Positions 11,448-22,938 of a stretch of 64,000 nt of DNA are shown here, one piece after another (position 1 is the stretch's first letter; each line of letters starts with the position of its first letter). Location of the stretch: contig CM030366.1 of assembly GCA_017893485.1 (NCBI GenBank), forward strand, positions 73,785,227 to 73,849,226, given 5' to 3'. The notes below the pieces were generated by a model. It did not search any database, was not told the origin of the DNA, and was given only the letters and a program-made list of their open reading frames with translations. Origin of the DNA: Hemerocallis citrina. Its lineage: Eukaryota > Streptophyta > Magnoliopsida > Asparagales > Asphodelaceae. The position numbers were made by a program, and so were the translations under genes.

Positions 11448-12475
11448 CTTGAAAGGACATTCAAGATTATGAAAAACTCATCAGCACCAGTCGACTCATA
11501 CTGTGATAAGTCGACTGCCCCGAGAACCAATATCCAAGATTATAACAAGTACTATAAGTCGACTTAAGAAACCATCAGTCGACTTACCCGAGACAATTTC
11601 CAATAATTCTCACGAAAATATTCTAAGCACTAACAGTCGACTTAAGGAGTCATAGGTCGACTGTCCAGGAAAGAAACTAAACTTGCAGAATAAATCTTAA
11701 GCATACCAGTCGACTGTAAAAGGGGTTCAGTCGACTGTCCAGATCGTATTTTCAAGAATTTAAATACACAGCAGTAGGTTTGTACCAGTCGACTGAATGG
11801 TAGACCAGTCGACCGTCGGCCTACAGTTTTCATGATTTTAAGTCTGAATACAATAATCAAAACTAAAGTTTTCTAAGGATTCATTGCTTATGAAATTAAT
11901 TCGTATTCAGGTACAAATGACAAATCTCAAGGTATCTCAGATTGGATACGGTGCTCAATCACTCAATACCTCAAAACTCAGATCTCATGTTCTCGATTCC
12001 AATTTCTTTCATTAGGGTTTCTTAATACTAAATTTCTCTCACAACTCATAACCCAGATTTGATTTGTAACGACAAGATCCAGATATTCAACCATCCAATT
12101 CCGTATAACCATACTCAAATCCTAACATGTTTTCAAGCAATAAAGAATTTGTCAACTAAGATCTACTAAACATTCCTAGATTTCACATGCATAATATAAA
12201 TAACAACTATTGCATCTTTCACATACAAGATACACTAAATAAACAAAGATGTCGAGACAAAACAACACACAATCATTCACATAAATCAATCAACAAAAAC
12301 CAAGTTCATATCACAAAACAAAACAAAACAAACAAAACAATATCACTCACCTTTAGAATTGAAAGATCCAACGAAAAAGCCTTTCTTTTTGCGAGATCCA
12401 AATCTTCCTCTTCAATCACCAAAAATATAAAATAATAAAACTTGAGTTATGCAGCGAATGACGGCTGCGACTCTC

Positions 12476-12483
12476 TTTATATA
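12476..12483 (-). promoter_or_regulatory. TATA box of the gag-only element
   Basis: TATATAAA on the minus strand within CCTATATAAAGAG, 527 bp inside the U3 edge at 13010. The same motif is at 7535-7542 in the other LTR. The start of transcription is inferred, not seen. Confidence 0.6.
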
Positions 12484-12543
12484 GGCCGGAAATCAAGTTT
12501 TAGGGTTTCCAAATATTTTTGCAAAACAATCCCTTCAAAATAC

Positions 12544-12609
<66 letters not shown>

Positions 12610-13010
12610 ATTCTTGGAAATTCATCTAAAATTCATTAAAATTAGGATTTAAGAATAAAATATGATCCTAAATCCCAATCGGTACTGTTCAAAATGTCCA
12701 GAAAATATATTTTGCATTTTTAACCCCCAAAAATGTCAATTTTGCAAAAAGGTCCTTCTTTTCTCAAAAATTGCAAATAGATCCAATTAATTTTAGAAAA
12801 ATCTGGAAAAATAATAAATCAATCCCAAATATTAAATAATGATTTTTCATAGAGAAAACTTGACTTTCAAACTTCTCGAGAAACTATTTGCACGTGTTCT
12901 GCACGTGTAAAAAGATAAATCTTTTAGAAAATATTTATTAAATCTCCAGAAAATCATTTTAATTCATTTTCAAATATTTAAAATAATATTTGAAAATAAG
13001 GGGTTCTACA

Positions 13011-13112
13011 GTTTTTGCGGTTTTCTCACGTATTTTGTTTCGTATCTATATATATGCCAATTATTTGTGAACATATAGTTTTATATATGCGAACTTTCTT
13101 ACAGAGAAATTG
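13011..13112 (+). repeat. Hairpin array, left copy, part 3
   Basis: The sequence TTTTGCGGTTTTCTCACG...TTTCGTATCTATATATAT continues the unit cut at 5006. It matches the reverse complement of about 25325-25430. The match fades near 13100-13112, the inner end of the left array copy. Confidence 0.75.
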
Positions 13113-13219
13113 TTAGAACGAGAGAAACCGGAAGGTTATCTGTTACTGGTCGGGGTGAATGATATGATGGGTCAGGTGAAACCCGACTGAAAACAGATCT
13201 GAGGCAGTGTGGGGTCGGA

Positions 13220-14891
13220 TGATATGAATATTTGCAAGTGTACAAAATCGCAACAAGTAATATAGTAAGTGAATAGAGTGTCGAACCCACAGGGACTAGA
13301 TATTTTATTGAGTACCGATTTCACTAGATTAATCACTATTTGAAAGATCGAAATTTATAAAGGATAAAACAACTAAATTAAATTAATCTAATTAAACCTA
13401 ACTAAATTTGTGAAGAGGGAGAGGGCTATGAAACTATGAAGCTTTTGTACTTTGTTAATGGTAAAATTAGTTCTAGGGCTCTTGGTTCACCTCGTTTATC
13501 ACACACACAAATTATAACTCCTTATGAATAAAGATATTATCTTTCCAAGTTATAGACCAAAATCCTAAAAATATTAACCACTCTATCCACGTAGTCTAAA
13601 AATTATTCTCAACTAATCATTTGCCTATCCATCAAATTATTAATTGAAAATTTGGATTTCTTAACGGTCACGTCCTCCAATAACAGTATTTAATTTTTAT
13701 TTATCACAAATTACCTGTTCGGTCTCTTCATGATTTTAAAAAAATTATACAAATGTCTATCCACCATTTTGTACGCATAAATAATAAAAATTAAAACACA
13801 AGCAGGAAAAATAGAGTAATAATAAGAAATTGAAATTTGTGTTCTACAAAACTAGGTTACATCTTAGCCTCTAGAACAATAAATTCAGTTCATGTTCAAT
13901 TTGCAATTAATTAAAATGTTTTGGGATTGCATCTAAAAATAGGAGAAGGAGAGATACAAAAAAAAACAAAATTTAATGCAAACCCCTCTTCTGTCTCAAA
14001 AGTCGGAGCCAAAAGTGTCGCTGTCACGCGCTGTCACGTCAACGCGTCAGTTTGTCACACTGTCATTGTCGGGCCGCGTGTCCCAAAACCAGAGGCGCCA
14101 TGTCACGAGCTCCTAAACTGTCGCGCATCAGAACAAAGGAGACAGCAGGCGTCTGAACCCACCTGCTGTCCCGTGTGGGTCCCGCAACGTCAAAGAAGAA
14201 GAAGACGCAGCCTAGTCAGATGTCACCCACGTGCAGCCTGCAGCTGCTTCTTCTCTCTCCCTTTCTTTGGTTCGATCAGCACGGCAAAAGAGAAGAGAGA
14301 GAGTTCTGAGTTCTCTCTCTCTCTCTCTTACTTTTTCTCTTTGTTCTTTTATTTGTATGTTTGTTTAATTTGCAGCCGTCACCTCTTACCCTCTTCTCTC
14401 TTCTTTGCTTGTACTTATAGAGAACGGGAGAGGAGTTAGCGTTTGAACTTTTTGCAGATTAGTTTTTTCTCTTCATTTATTTCCTTCCTTTTTAACTAGA
14501 ATTTTATTTCTTTCTCTTTCTTTCTTTTCTTCCTTTTCTGCCAACCACGTGCTGCTGTATACACAAAATAATACCAGAAATTAGGATTTTTTAATAAAAT
14601 AAAATTAATTAGTTTAAAATTAATTATTAGCTTATAAAAATCCTTTTAAAATTATTTGTCGCACTTTTAACTCAACAAAAACAATAAAAATTGATAAATC
14701 CATTATTTTACTTTGTTTGTTGATTTTTTTCACAAATCTTTACTTTTTGCGTCAAAAATATTATTTCTTCAAAAATAATTAATTAATTGAAATCATATAG
14801 AAATAAGATGAATTATAGACAATATCAACGAAAACAAGCAATTTTAATAGGTAAATGAGTACAAATATTTGTATATAAATTAGACACATCA
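13220..14891 (-). mobile_element. Probable solo LTR, Ty3/gypsy type
   Basis: The ends are TGATATGAATATTTGC and ACACATCA, flanked by TCGGA (13215-13219) and TGGGA (14892-14896), a duplication with one mismatch. On the minus strand it has a TATA-like CTATAAGTA near 14415 and a CT/GA-rich leader. Its end carries AGTCCCTGTGGGTTCGACAC, a sequence I recall from plant gypsy LTR ends. The reading frame at 13921-14439 has no recognisable domain. A 29-bp direct repeat with one mismatch lies outside it (13163-13191 and 14991-15019). Confidence 0.55.
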
Positions 14892-15019
14892 TGGGATGAC
14901 ACGGAGGTGTAATTTCCGCACTCACGAGACTATGACGGTGCACCTACGTATCGTTGACTACCTAGTTCCGACCGGTTTCTATGGAATCGGTATGATGGGT
15001 CAGGTGAAACTCGACTGAA

Positions 15020-18000
15020 CACTTCTTGTAGCATTCGTCGAGCGATATACAGTCAGTGATTACAATCTATCATTATCATTGAGATCAATCTTCCTCTATA
15101 GCTAATGATGCGAGACTTCTCTTGGGTTCGATCTATCATTTTCAGTTTGACCACTGCTTTGACATTGAGCTCATTAATACATCGTCCGAATTAGGTTTCT
15201 GTACTCTCCAATCCCCTTCTCTTGTAGCTTTAGCCATCAGAACTAAGGAACAGTAGAGTTCAAAGGTCTTTAATGATTACAATCTCATGGAATATCAGGG
15301 GACTTCCTAGTCCCGACAAGCAAAGATCGATCTTTCAGTTGATTGCTTCTTCTCACTGCGATCTCATTTCTATCCAAGAATCCAAACTTGAATCCCCGTC
15401 TCCCACAATTCTTAGGTCTATCGGAGGTTCCATTATCTCTAAATGGATCTCCCTTGATGCCACAGGATCTAGGGGTGGCATTCTGTTCGGATTCAAAGAA
15501 TCTATTTTCTCGTTGGTTTCGATTAAAAGGCTTAAGTACTTCCTAATTGTTCAACTCCATTGGCTAACTCTTAACACCAACTTCACGGTTATTCTGTATA
15601 TGGTCCGTCCTCTTCCGAAGGCAGGCCTTTGTTTTTGGTCCGAATTCCAATCGCTCCAATCTTTCTCTAATGAACTGTGTATTTTTTGTGGTGACATTAA
15701 CGCTACGAGATTTGCCTCTGATAGGTCTAGTCCCTCTTCTATAGGCAATCAGTGGTTCAACGATTGCATTCGTTCGTTATAATTGACTGACATTCCGTTG
15801 ACGGGTAGGTCATTTACCTGGTCGAATCTTCGACATCACCCTACGATGGCTAAGCTCGATAGCTTCTTGGTATCCAATAAATGGATCGATCGGTTTCACA
15901 ACTGTTTCGCGCTCGCTCTCCCTAACCCATCTTCTGATCATGTTCCTATCGCGCTTCATTCTGATTTTAATTTTCAGTGCCAACATCGTTTTAGGTTTGA
16001 AAAGTTTTGGTTGGAAGATCAGGTATTTGTCAATCTCGTTACCGAATGCCTTTCGGCGATTTCTGGATCTTCCGGATTGGGATCCATTCTTATCAAGCTT
16101 CACGCGATTAAATTCGGTTGCAAGATCTGGCGCAAAGAAAGGCAATTTAACACTAAATTCCTGAAAAATTTTCTCCTTTCCACCATTGAATCGATAGATA
16201 AAATGGAGGAGGGGGGGCCGATCTCTAACGAGCTTTTCAATGAACGTCGTTCTTGCAAACAAGAGTTCTCGGTGATTCTCTGCCAAGACCATTTGAAATG
16301 GGCTCAAAGAGCTAAATTTCGGTGGTTCAAAGAGGGAGATTGTAATACTGCTTTTTTCCACAACTTTGCCTCTCACAGACAGAGGTCTAACCACATCTCT
16401 TCGATCATCCAAGACAGGGTTGAAGTCTCTTCCACCAAGGACATTCACCAATCTTTTCTTCAGTTCTATAAAAATCTCCTTGGATCTACCAAACCTAGAG
16501 CTCTGAGTCTAGATTGGGACCAATTGTACGGAGCGAATCCGATTGATCTCTCCGCCCTAGAGGAACCTTTCTCTCTGGACGAGATCAAAGCCGCGGTTTT
16601 CGCTTTAAAGAGCGACGCGGCGCCGGGTCCGGACGGTTTCCCGGCTTTCTTCTTTCAAAAGTTCTGGAATTAGCTGAAGGATGACCTTCTACAGATGTTC
16701 GCTAACCTTCATATGGGCACGTTTTCTTTCGATCGCATCAACTACGCGCATATTGTCCTTATCCCTAAAATTTTAGGCGCGAACTCTGTCACGAGTTTTA
16801 GGCCGATTAGTCTTATCAACACCACGTTCAAAATTTTCATGAAAGTTCTTTCTGCTAGGCTTGGGGAGATTATTCCTCCCCTCATCGATCCGGCTCAATC
16901 TGGTCTTATCAAGGACCGTTTTATTCTTGATAGTGTGGCTTCGGCCCAGGAAATCATTTCCTATTGTCATCACTCCAAATCTGAGGGTATTCTCCTCAAA
17001 CTCGATTTTCAGAAAGCTTACGATAACGTTAGTTGGGAGTTCCTTTTCGATATCCTTATTCATAGGGGTTTTGGTCCCAAGTGGATCGCTTGGATTAAAT
17101 CCAGTCTGTTCGGGGGTACTTCTTCTATCATTGTGAATGGGACGGAGGGTCACAAATTCAAAATCAAATACGGTCTTAGGCAAGATGATCCTCTATCTTC
17201 CCTTTTATTCTCGCTGGTTGCTGACGTATTCAGTAAACTACTCCGCAATGCTTGGGAAGCCCAGGTCATTGAAGGCCTGGGAAATTCTCGTTATTTCAAT
17301 GGTGTTCTTAACCTTCAGTATGCCGATGACACAATCATTTTGGCTAAGCCTAATCTCCATACTCTCAGGAATCTTAAACTCCTGCTCTATTGTTTTGAAC
17401 TAGCTTCTGGCCTCTCTATCAATTTCCAAAAATCGTCTGTAGTTTGGTTGGGAGGGTCTCCTAACAGGCAGGAAGAAATCTCCGAATTTTTCAACTGCCC
17501 GGTTGCTTCTTTCCCCATTACTTATCTAGGGATCCCTCTGAGGTGGGGGAAACTTCATAGATCTGACTGGGCTCCCATGATTGATAAGGTGGAATCCAGG
17601 CTTTCGATTTGGTCCGGGAGACTTCTTTCCCGTGGAGGTAGACTGATTTTACTTAATTCGGTTCTTTCCTCGATTCCGCTCTACATGATGTCTTTCTGTT
17701 TCATTCCTTCATGGGTCATCAAGAGAATTGATCAGATCAGAAGTAACTTCCTCTGGTCCAGATCAGCTCTCTACAAACCAGGATCGCACTTATGCAACTG
17801 GAAAATCATTTGCTCGTCTAGAACTTCTGGTGGTCTGGGGGTTTTGGACTTAAGGCACCAAAATATGGCTTTATTAGGTAAATGGCTTTGGAGATTCCTC
17901 AAACTTGAGGATCTACCTTGGATCAAATTTATCAAAGCCAGATACTTCGCATCCAATGACTGGTGGAGCTTTTCGGAGCACCCCCATTGGCAAGCATCGC

Positions 18001-20110
18001 CGTTCTGGAAAGGGGTGTGGAAAGTAGCCGCTCCTTTTCTCGTTGGCTTAACCCACGGCTGTGCCGACGGGTCCATGACCAGATTCTGGACAGATATATG
18101 GATTGGTAACTCCTCTTTAGCTTCGGCTTTTCCAGCTATCTACCGCCTAACTGTCAACCCTTTGGCCTTGGTTTCTGAGTACTACTCCTATAATGATGCC
18201 ATTCGGGTTTGGACGATCCCTCTCGCCGTTAATCTCCCTAGCCACCTAAATCCCATTTTTGATAACCTTATGGACACTATCAACAATGCGATTTGGATTG
18301 ACAAAGAAGATTTCTTCTGGCGTTGGAACTCTTCTAGGATCTTCTCAGTTCGTTCTTTTTATCATTTTCTTAATTTTAGAGGTTCTTTATCGCCATTCTA
18401 CGATCTGGTTTGGAAATCTTGTGCTCCATTAAAGGTGAAAATCCTTGTATGGTTAGCACTCAACAATAAATTACTTATTGTTGATATTCTTAATAAGAGG
18501 AATATAGCATGGGGATAATTATGCCCCCTATGTGCATCCTCCTCTGAGAATGTCAATCATCTCTTTATAGAATGCAATTTCTCTCGATCTCTCTGGAAAA
18601 TACCCGTTCTAGCCTGGGAAATGGTTGATCTCTCGATCAACATGGTCGACTGCTGGAGGAAGCGTCCCCCTTCTCTAGCGTTTCACAAACCGTGGTTCCT
18701 TTCCTTCCAGATCATTATCTGGATAATCTGGAGGGAAAGGAATCACAGATTATTCCGCCATAGCCTCTCCTCCCCTCGTATGCTTTCGGACGAATTTTTG
18801 TTTTTATTCAAATTTTGGTCTTCTTCTCTCAAGGAGAGTTCTAGAGCCGCCATGAAATATGAGAGATTAGAAAAAGCTACCCATTGTCTGATTAATCTCA
18901 ACATTCTCTAACTTGCTTTGTATCTCCTTGACGGATCTTCGCACGTTCCTTTTATCTATTTATATTTTCTTTTCCCCTTATTTTAATCTGCGGTTGTCTT
19001 GAGTTTTCTACTCTTCTAGCTCTATTGGTTGCTATCAACTATTTTAACTCTATGATCTTGGATGTTTATGTTCGTAGGAGTAAAGAGTAGGGTGCCTACT
19101 CTTTTGATTAGTTTTGCAGCAATTTTATTCTGCTTTTTGTTCTGCTCAACTTTGAAGCTGGTTGGCATGTTGCACGGCTCTCCTATGTGCTTTGGCTTAA
19201 TTTGCAATCTCCTCCCATTTGCTCTACTGCCCTTCAGGTCTCTTCCTTGGGCTCCAATCGGAGCGTTCTGACTGCAGTATTTTTTGATCCCTTTTGTGTT
19301 TCTCTATTTTGTACTTCCAGACTTTTCTTTTAGTTTGTATATGCTCAGTTATGGTCTTGATTATATCAGACCTGATGGTATCTGTGGTATGACTTCTTTG
19401 GATTAGGTGTTTTGTGGCTGGAGGTGGGCTTTCAATGTTGTTTATATATTTTTGCTGTGTTCTTCTGAGGCATGTTTATCTCTTTATCAGTATGTTGCAT
19501 GATTATCTCCTTATCAGTATATATATTTATCTGATTGTATCGATGAGTTGCTCTGACGGTGCTCATGGTGTTTCGTTCTCGGTTGTGCTTTTGTCTGGCT
19601 ATTATTTTTCGTGTTTCCCTATCTTTTGCGGAATTGTTGGTATCGATGGGTATCTTTGCTTAATCATTGATTTCTATTTTTCCTGGATGATATTGGCCTC
19701 ATGATAGGCAGTCCCTTGAGCACCGCTTCCCAGATCAGGTGCGGCTTCGACCAGCGTTCTCAGGGTTGGTTTTCGACGAGTCTGCCTCGCTTTTCTGCCG
19801 TTCCGCACCCTGATCGTGCGGCCTTACTCCTTCAGCGTGAGGAGGTTCGTATTAGGCAGACTCCTTCGGCATCCTAGCGCTGGCGTGTTGGTGCTCGCTG
19901 TCCTCATTGCTTGGCTTGCGATCAGCTTCCGAATGGGATTTTGTTCCTGATTTTTGCTCTGTAATTCTGTTCTGTTTGTACATAGTGTGTTGCGTATTGT
20001 TTGTTCTATTGTGTGGTTTTGTTTTACATCTTGTAAGACCCTCTTATTGTAATATTGTTATTATTAATGCATGGCTGGAGTCTGTTGACTCTATCCGTTT
20101 CATCAAAAAC
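15020..20110 (+). mobile_element. L1-type LINE, 5'-truncated
   Basis: It contains ORF2 (15273-18911), followed by about 1.2 kb of T-rich 3' untranslated sequence ending in CTATCCGTTTCATCAAAAA near 20110, a typical plant L1 3' end with a short A tail. No ORF1 (gag-like) is visible upstream, so the element is 5' truncated or its start lies in the unassigned sequence before 15273. The left boundary is approximate and no target duplication was found. Confidence 0.75.
15273..18911 (+). pseudogene. LINE ORF2: endonuclease, reverse transcriptase and zinc-finger domain, with three in-frame stops
   Basis: One frame of 1,213 codons runs throughout and is broken by stops at 15780 (TAA), 16671 (TAG) and 18516 (TAA). 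The AP-type endonuclease (residues 1-230) shows SWNIRG, the SIQESK glutamate, GDINATR, the FTWSN block, KLDSFLVS and SDHVPI. The reverse transcriptase (about residues 440-760) shows PGPDGFP, the aspartate in LKLDFQKAYDNV, and YADD at 17329-17340. RQDDPLSS stands where RQGDPLSP is usual. The C-terminus has the zf-RVT pattern CPLC...HLFIEC starting at 18522. The protein would nick DNA and copy the LINE RNA into the break. No frameshift is needed, so the decay is by point mutation only. Confidence 0.93.
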
Positions 20111-21460
20111 TAACCAATATACAATCGTTATGTTAAATGTTAAAAAAATAGCAAAAAATAAAAAATGATCTTTTCATTCGGAAAAATCAATATTTAAAAT
20201 ATATTTTTACCCCTAATATGTAATTTCTTCTGGAATGCATATACCTATTTAGTTTATCCCCTAACCCCTAACCATCCCCCCCAAACCCATAATATTTTTG
20301 TTAGGGTTAGGGTAAGGTTAAGGTTAGTGTTAACAGGGGTTAGGATAGGGTTATGGTAAGCTAGGGTTATGGTAAGCTAGGGTTATGGTAGGGTTATGAT
20401 TAGGGTTATGGTAGGGTTACGAGTAAGTGTAGGGTTATTGTAGGGTTAGGGGTGGGTGTAAGGTTATGAGTAGGGTTATGGTAAAGTAACAGGTGAGTGT
20501 AGGGTTATGAGTAGGGTCATGGTAGGGTTACGGGTGATTGTACGGTTTAGTAGGGTTATGGGTGAGTGTAGGGTTATGACTATTATAATAACAAACTACC
20601 ACCTGTTGATATTTGAATTTTTTTTAACATGAGCAAATAAAATAATAATATTATACATGCTTGCATTCATAAGAAAAAAATATAAATTTTTGGGCAGGTC
20701 CAAAAAAATTAATAATAAAAAAGGGGTCAAGGCCATTGTTTACAATAAGGGCCTACGTAAAGGAGGGTAATGCGAGGGCTAGGGTGTAGGGTTGTGGACT
20801 ATATTATTATAGGTTGTTTTTTTTGTTATGTTTTTTGTTATGTTTTTTGTTTTTTTTTGTTACCGTGTTTTTTTTTTGTTTTTTTTGGTAGTGAAGTCTA
20901 TGGTTGAAGTTAGCCTAGTTTATTTCACTATTATTTCAAAATGTTAATATGGTGCCATCTTTGATTTCTGTGGTGAACACATTTATTGGCATCGCATAAA
21001 ACGTAAAAAACCGTCTTCTAGTATAATAACTTACGATTTTAATTTTTTTAACACCTAATATGTAATTTCTTCTGGAAAGTGTATACCTATTCAGATAGAA
21101 ACCTAACCACTAACCCTACACTAACCCGTAACCCTACACTCACCCATAACCCTACCATAATTCTACTCATAACCCTATACTAACCCGTAACCCTAGATTA
21201 CCTAACCCTATCCTAACCCCTGTTAACACTAACCTTAACCTTACCCTAACCCTAACTGAAATATTATGGGTTTGGGGGGTATGGTTAGGGGTTAGGTGTT
21301 AAACTGGATAGGTATACGCATTGTAGAAGAAATTACATATTAGGGGTAAAAATATATTTTAAAAAATTGATTTTTAGGAATGAAAAGATCATCTTTTGTT
21401 TAATATTTTTTTTTTATAACATTTAACCTTAACGATTATATATTGGTTAGTTAGGTGGCT
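20104..21460. mobile_element. Fold-back element with telomere-like arms
   Basis: The left arm (20104-20580) and right arm (about 21055-21460) are inverted copies, roughly 85-90% alike over the outer 250 bp. They share CTAACCAATATA outer ends and the block CCCCTAATATGTAATTTCTT. The arms carry degenerate TTAGGG-like words (AGGGTTATGGT, TAACCCTAAC) over about 250 bp. The right half is itself palindromic: AATATGTAATTTCTTCTGG at 21057-21077 is inverted at 21330-21350. The centre has no coding frame. It abuts the LINE 3' end. I found no clear target duplication. Confidence 0.7.
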
Positions 21461-21549
21461 AAAAATGGAAATTAATAAAATATATAAACGATATACAAGC
21501 ATATGAATGTCTTTTGTATATAGTTCGAGGGACACTGTTTGTAAAGAGT

Positions 21550-22620
21550 GGAGAGAGAGTTGTAAAAAGCATAATTTTTTTTACAAAATTTCATATAACA
21601 AAGGCCTAGTTAAAAAAAGAAATTGGTTGCTCTTTAACTTGTTGCTCCTTTTAGCTTGGCCAAGTCAGAGAACAACCCAAAATGTTCCAATTTTTTCTAT
21701 ATTACTTGGGCCATTGTTGGAGAAAATGGCCTTAGTTTTAAAAAGAAAAATTGATTGCTCTATGACTTGTTGCTCCTTTTAGCTTGGCAGAGTCAGAGAA
21801 CAACCAAAAAAGTTCCAAATTTTTTCCATATTACTTAGGCCGTTGTTGGAGACAACGACCTTAGTTTTAAAAAGAAAAATTGGTTGCTCTCTGACTTGTT
21901 GCTCCTTTTAGCTTGGCCAAGTCAGAGAGCAAATAAAAAATTCCAATTTTTTCCTAAAACTTAAGCTTAAAAAAAAAATTGTTTCTCTCTCACTTGTTGC
22001 TACATATTTGCTTCGGCAAGTCACAGTGCAACCCAAAAATTTCAAATTTTTTGCTATAACCTAGGCCGTTGTTGGAGAACGGCCTAGGTTTAGCTTTAAA
22101 ATTTTTTTGCTCTCTGACTTATTGCTCCTTTTAGCTTGGCCAAGACAGAGAGCAACCCAAAAAGTTACAATATTTTTCATATAACTTAGGCCGTTGTTGG
22201 AGACAACGACCTTAGTTTTAGAAGGAAAAAATGGTTGCTCTCCGACTTGTTGCTCCTTTTAGCTTGGGTAAGTTAGAGAGGAAATCAAAAATTCCAATTT
22301 TTTTCTAAAACGGAGACAACGGCTTATCTTTAAAAAAAAATTTGTTGCTCTCTGACTTGTTGCTATATATTAGCTTGGGCAAGTCAGAGAGCAACCTCAA
22401 AAATTCCAATTTATTTACAAACCTAGGTTTAGAAAAAAAAATTTGCTCTCTGACTTGTTGCTCCTTTTGGCTTGGCCAAAACAGAGAGCAACAAAAAAAA
22501 TTGATATTTTGGCTAAAACCTAGGCCATTGTTTTAGACAACGGCCTTATTTTTAAAAAATTTTTAAAAGATTTTTTGTGAGTTCTACACAAAATACTTTG
22601 TCTTCAACTAAGGCTGTTGT
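21550..22620. repeat. Tandem array of hairpin units (about 8)
   Basis: The motif TTGCTCTCTGACTTG and its inverse CAAGTCAGAGAGCAA, separated by a loop of about 20 bases, recur with starts near 21627, 21755, 21884, 21979, 22107, 22229, 22344 and 22441. A second hairpin, AGGCCGTTGTT...AACAACGGCCT, lies between units. The second hairpin also occurs at 26843-26923, on the other side of the transposase gene, so these are probably subterminal repeats of the FAR1-type element. Confidence 0.85.
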
Positions 22621-22639
22621 CTTTAACAACGGAATAGGT

Positions 22640-22938
22640 TAAAAAAACAAAAAAAATTAAATGAAAGTGAACACAGCAGCTGCAGGCTGCTACACAACAT
22701 TCTCTACACAACATTCTCAACAAAACTTCTACACACAATTACACTTGAATCCCACCAACATGTACAACAACACTAACACCAATAACAACGCAAAAAGAAC
22801 AACAACAACAAAATTAACAATTAACACAAAACAACAACACTTGAGTCCCAACAACATTTAAAATTAACAACAAATCTTACACAAAAAAGGCCAAATTATT
22901 GCATTCAATACTGAAACTGTACATTAAAAAATTCTAAT
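22640..22938 (-). other. Likely 3' untranslated and flanking region of the transposase
   Basis: CAACA-rich sequence with no coherent coding frame. It lies between the last exon at 22939 and the hairpin array. Confidence 0.4.

Larger units (their letters stand above)
5007..13010 (-). mobile_element. Complete gag-only LTR retrotransposon with 3-kb LTRs (TR-GAG-like, non-autonomous)
   Basis: Two near-identical direct repeats (5007-8054 and 9948-13010) bracket 1,893 bp of internal DNA. The target duplication GTTTT is present on both sides. The LTR ends are TGTAGCGCCCC... and ...GGGGTTCTACA, with the left copy's first dinucleotide mutated to TA. The primer site next to the right LTR and the purine tract next to the left LTR put the element on the minus strand. 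The only gene is gag; no protease, RT, RNase H or integrase is present. It must have relied on a partner for these functions. By eye the LTRs differ by about 1-2%, so this is one of the younger insertions here. The solo-LTR family in the window has similar end sequences. Confidence 0.93.
9948..13010 (-). repeat. 5' LTR of the gag-only retrotransposon
   Basis: This is the 3,063-bp upstream LTR of the minus-strand element, with ends TGTAGCGCCCC and GTTCTACA. It has the same order of parts as the left copy. The tandem array is at 10639-11447, GTCGAC pairs run from 10495 to 11813, and (TA)n spans about 12546-12607. Differences from the left copy include single-base changes in the first 100 bp and a longer (TA)n tract. 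Confidence 0.93.

Noticed and set aside
13921..14439. 172-codon plus-strand frame
   Set aside because: No recognisable domain. It spans a (TC)n run inside a probable solo LTR that is transcribed from the other strand.
16773..17183. Minus-strand frames opposite the LINE ORF2
   Set aside because: Shadows of the conserved RT coding strand; no independent motif.
20290..21250. Ancient telomere or chromosome-fusion point
   Set aside because: The telomere-like words are degenerate and lie within inverted arms with defined outer ends, which fits a fold-back element better. Kept as an alternative in the findings.
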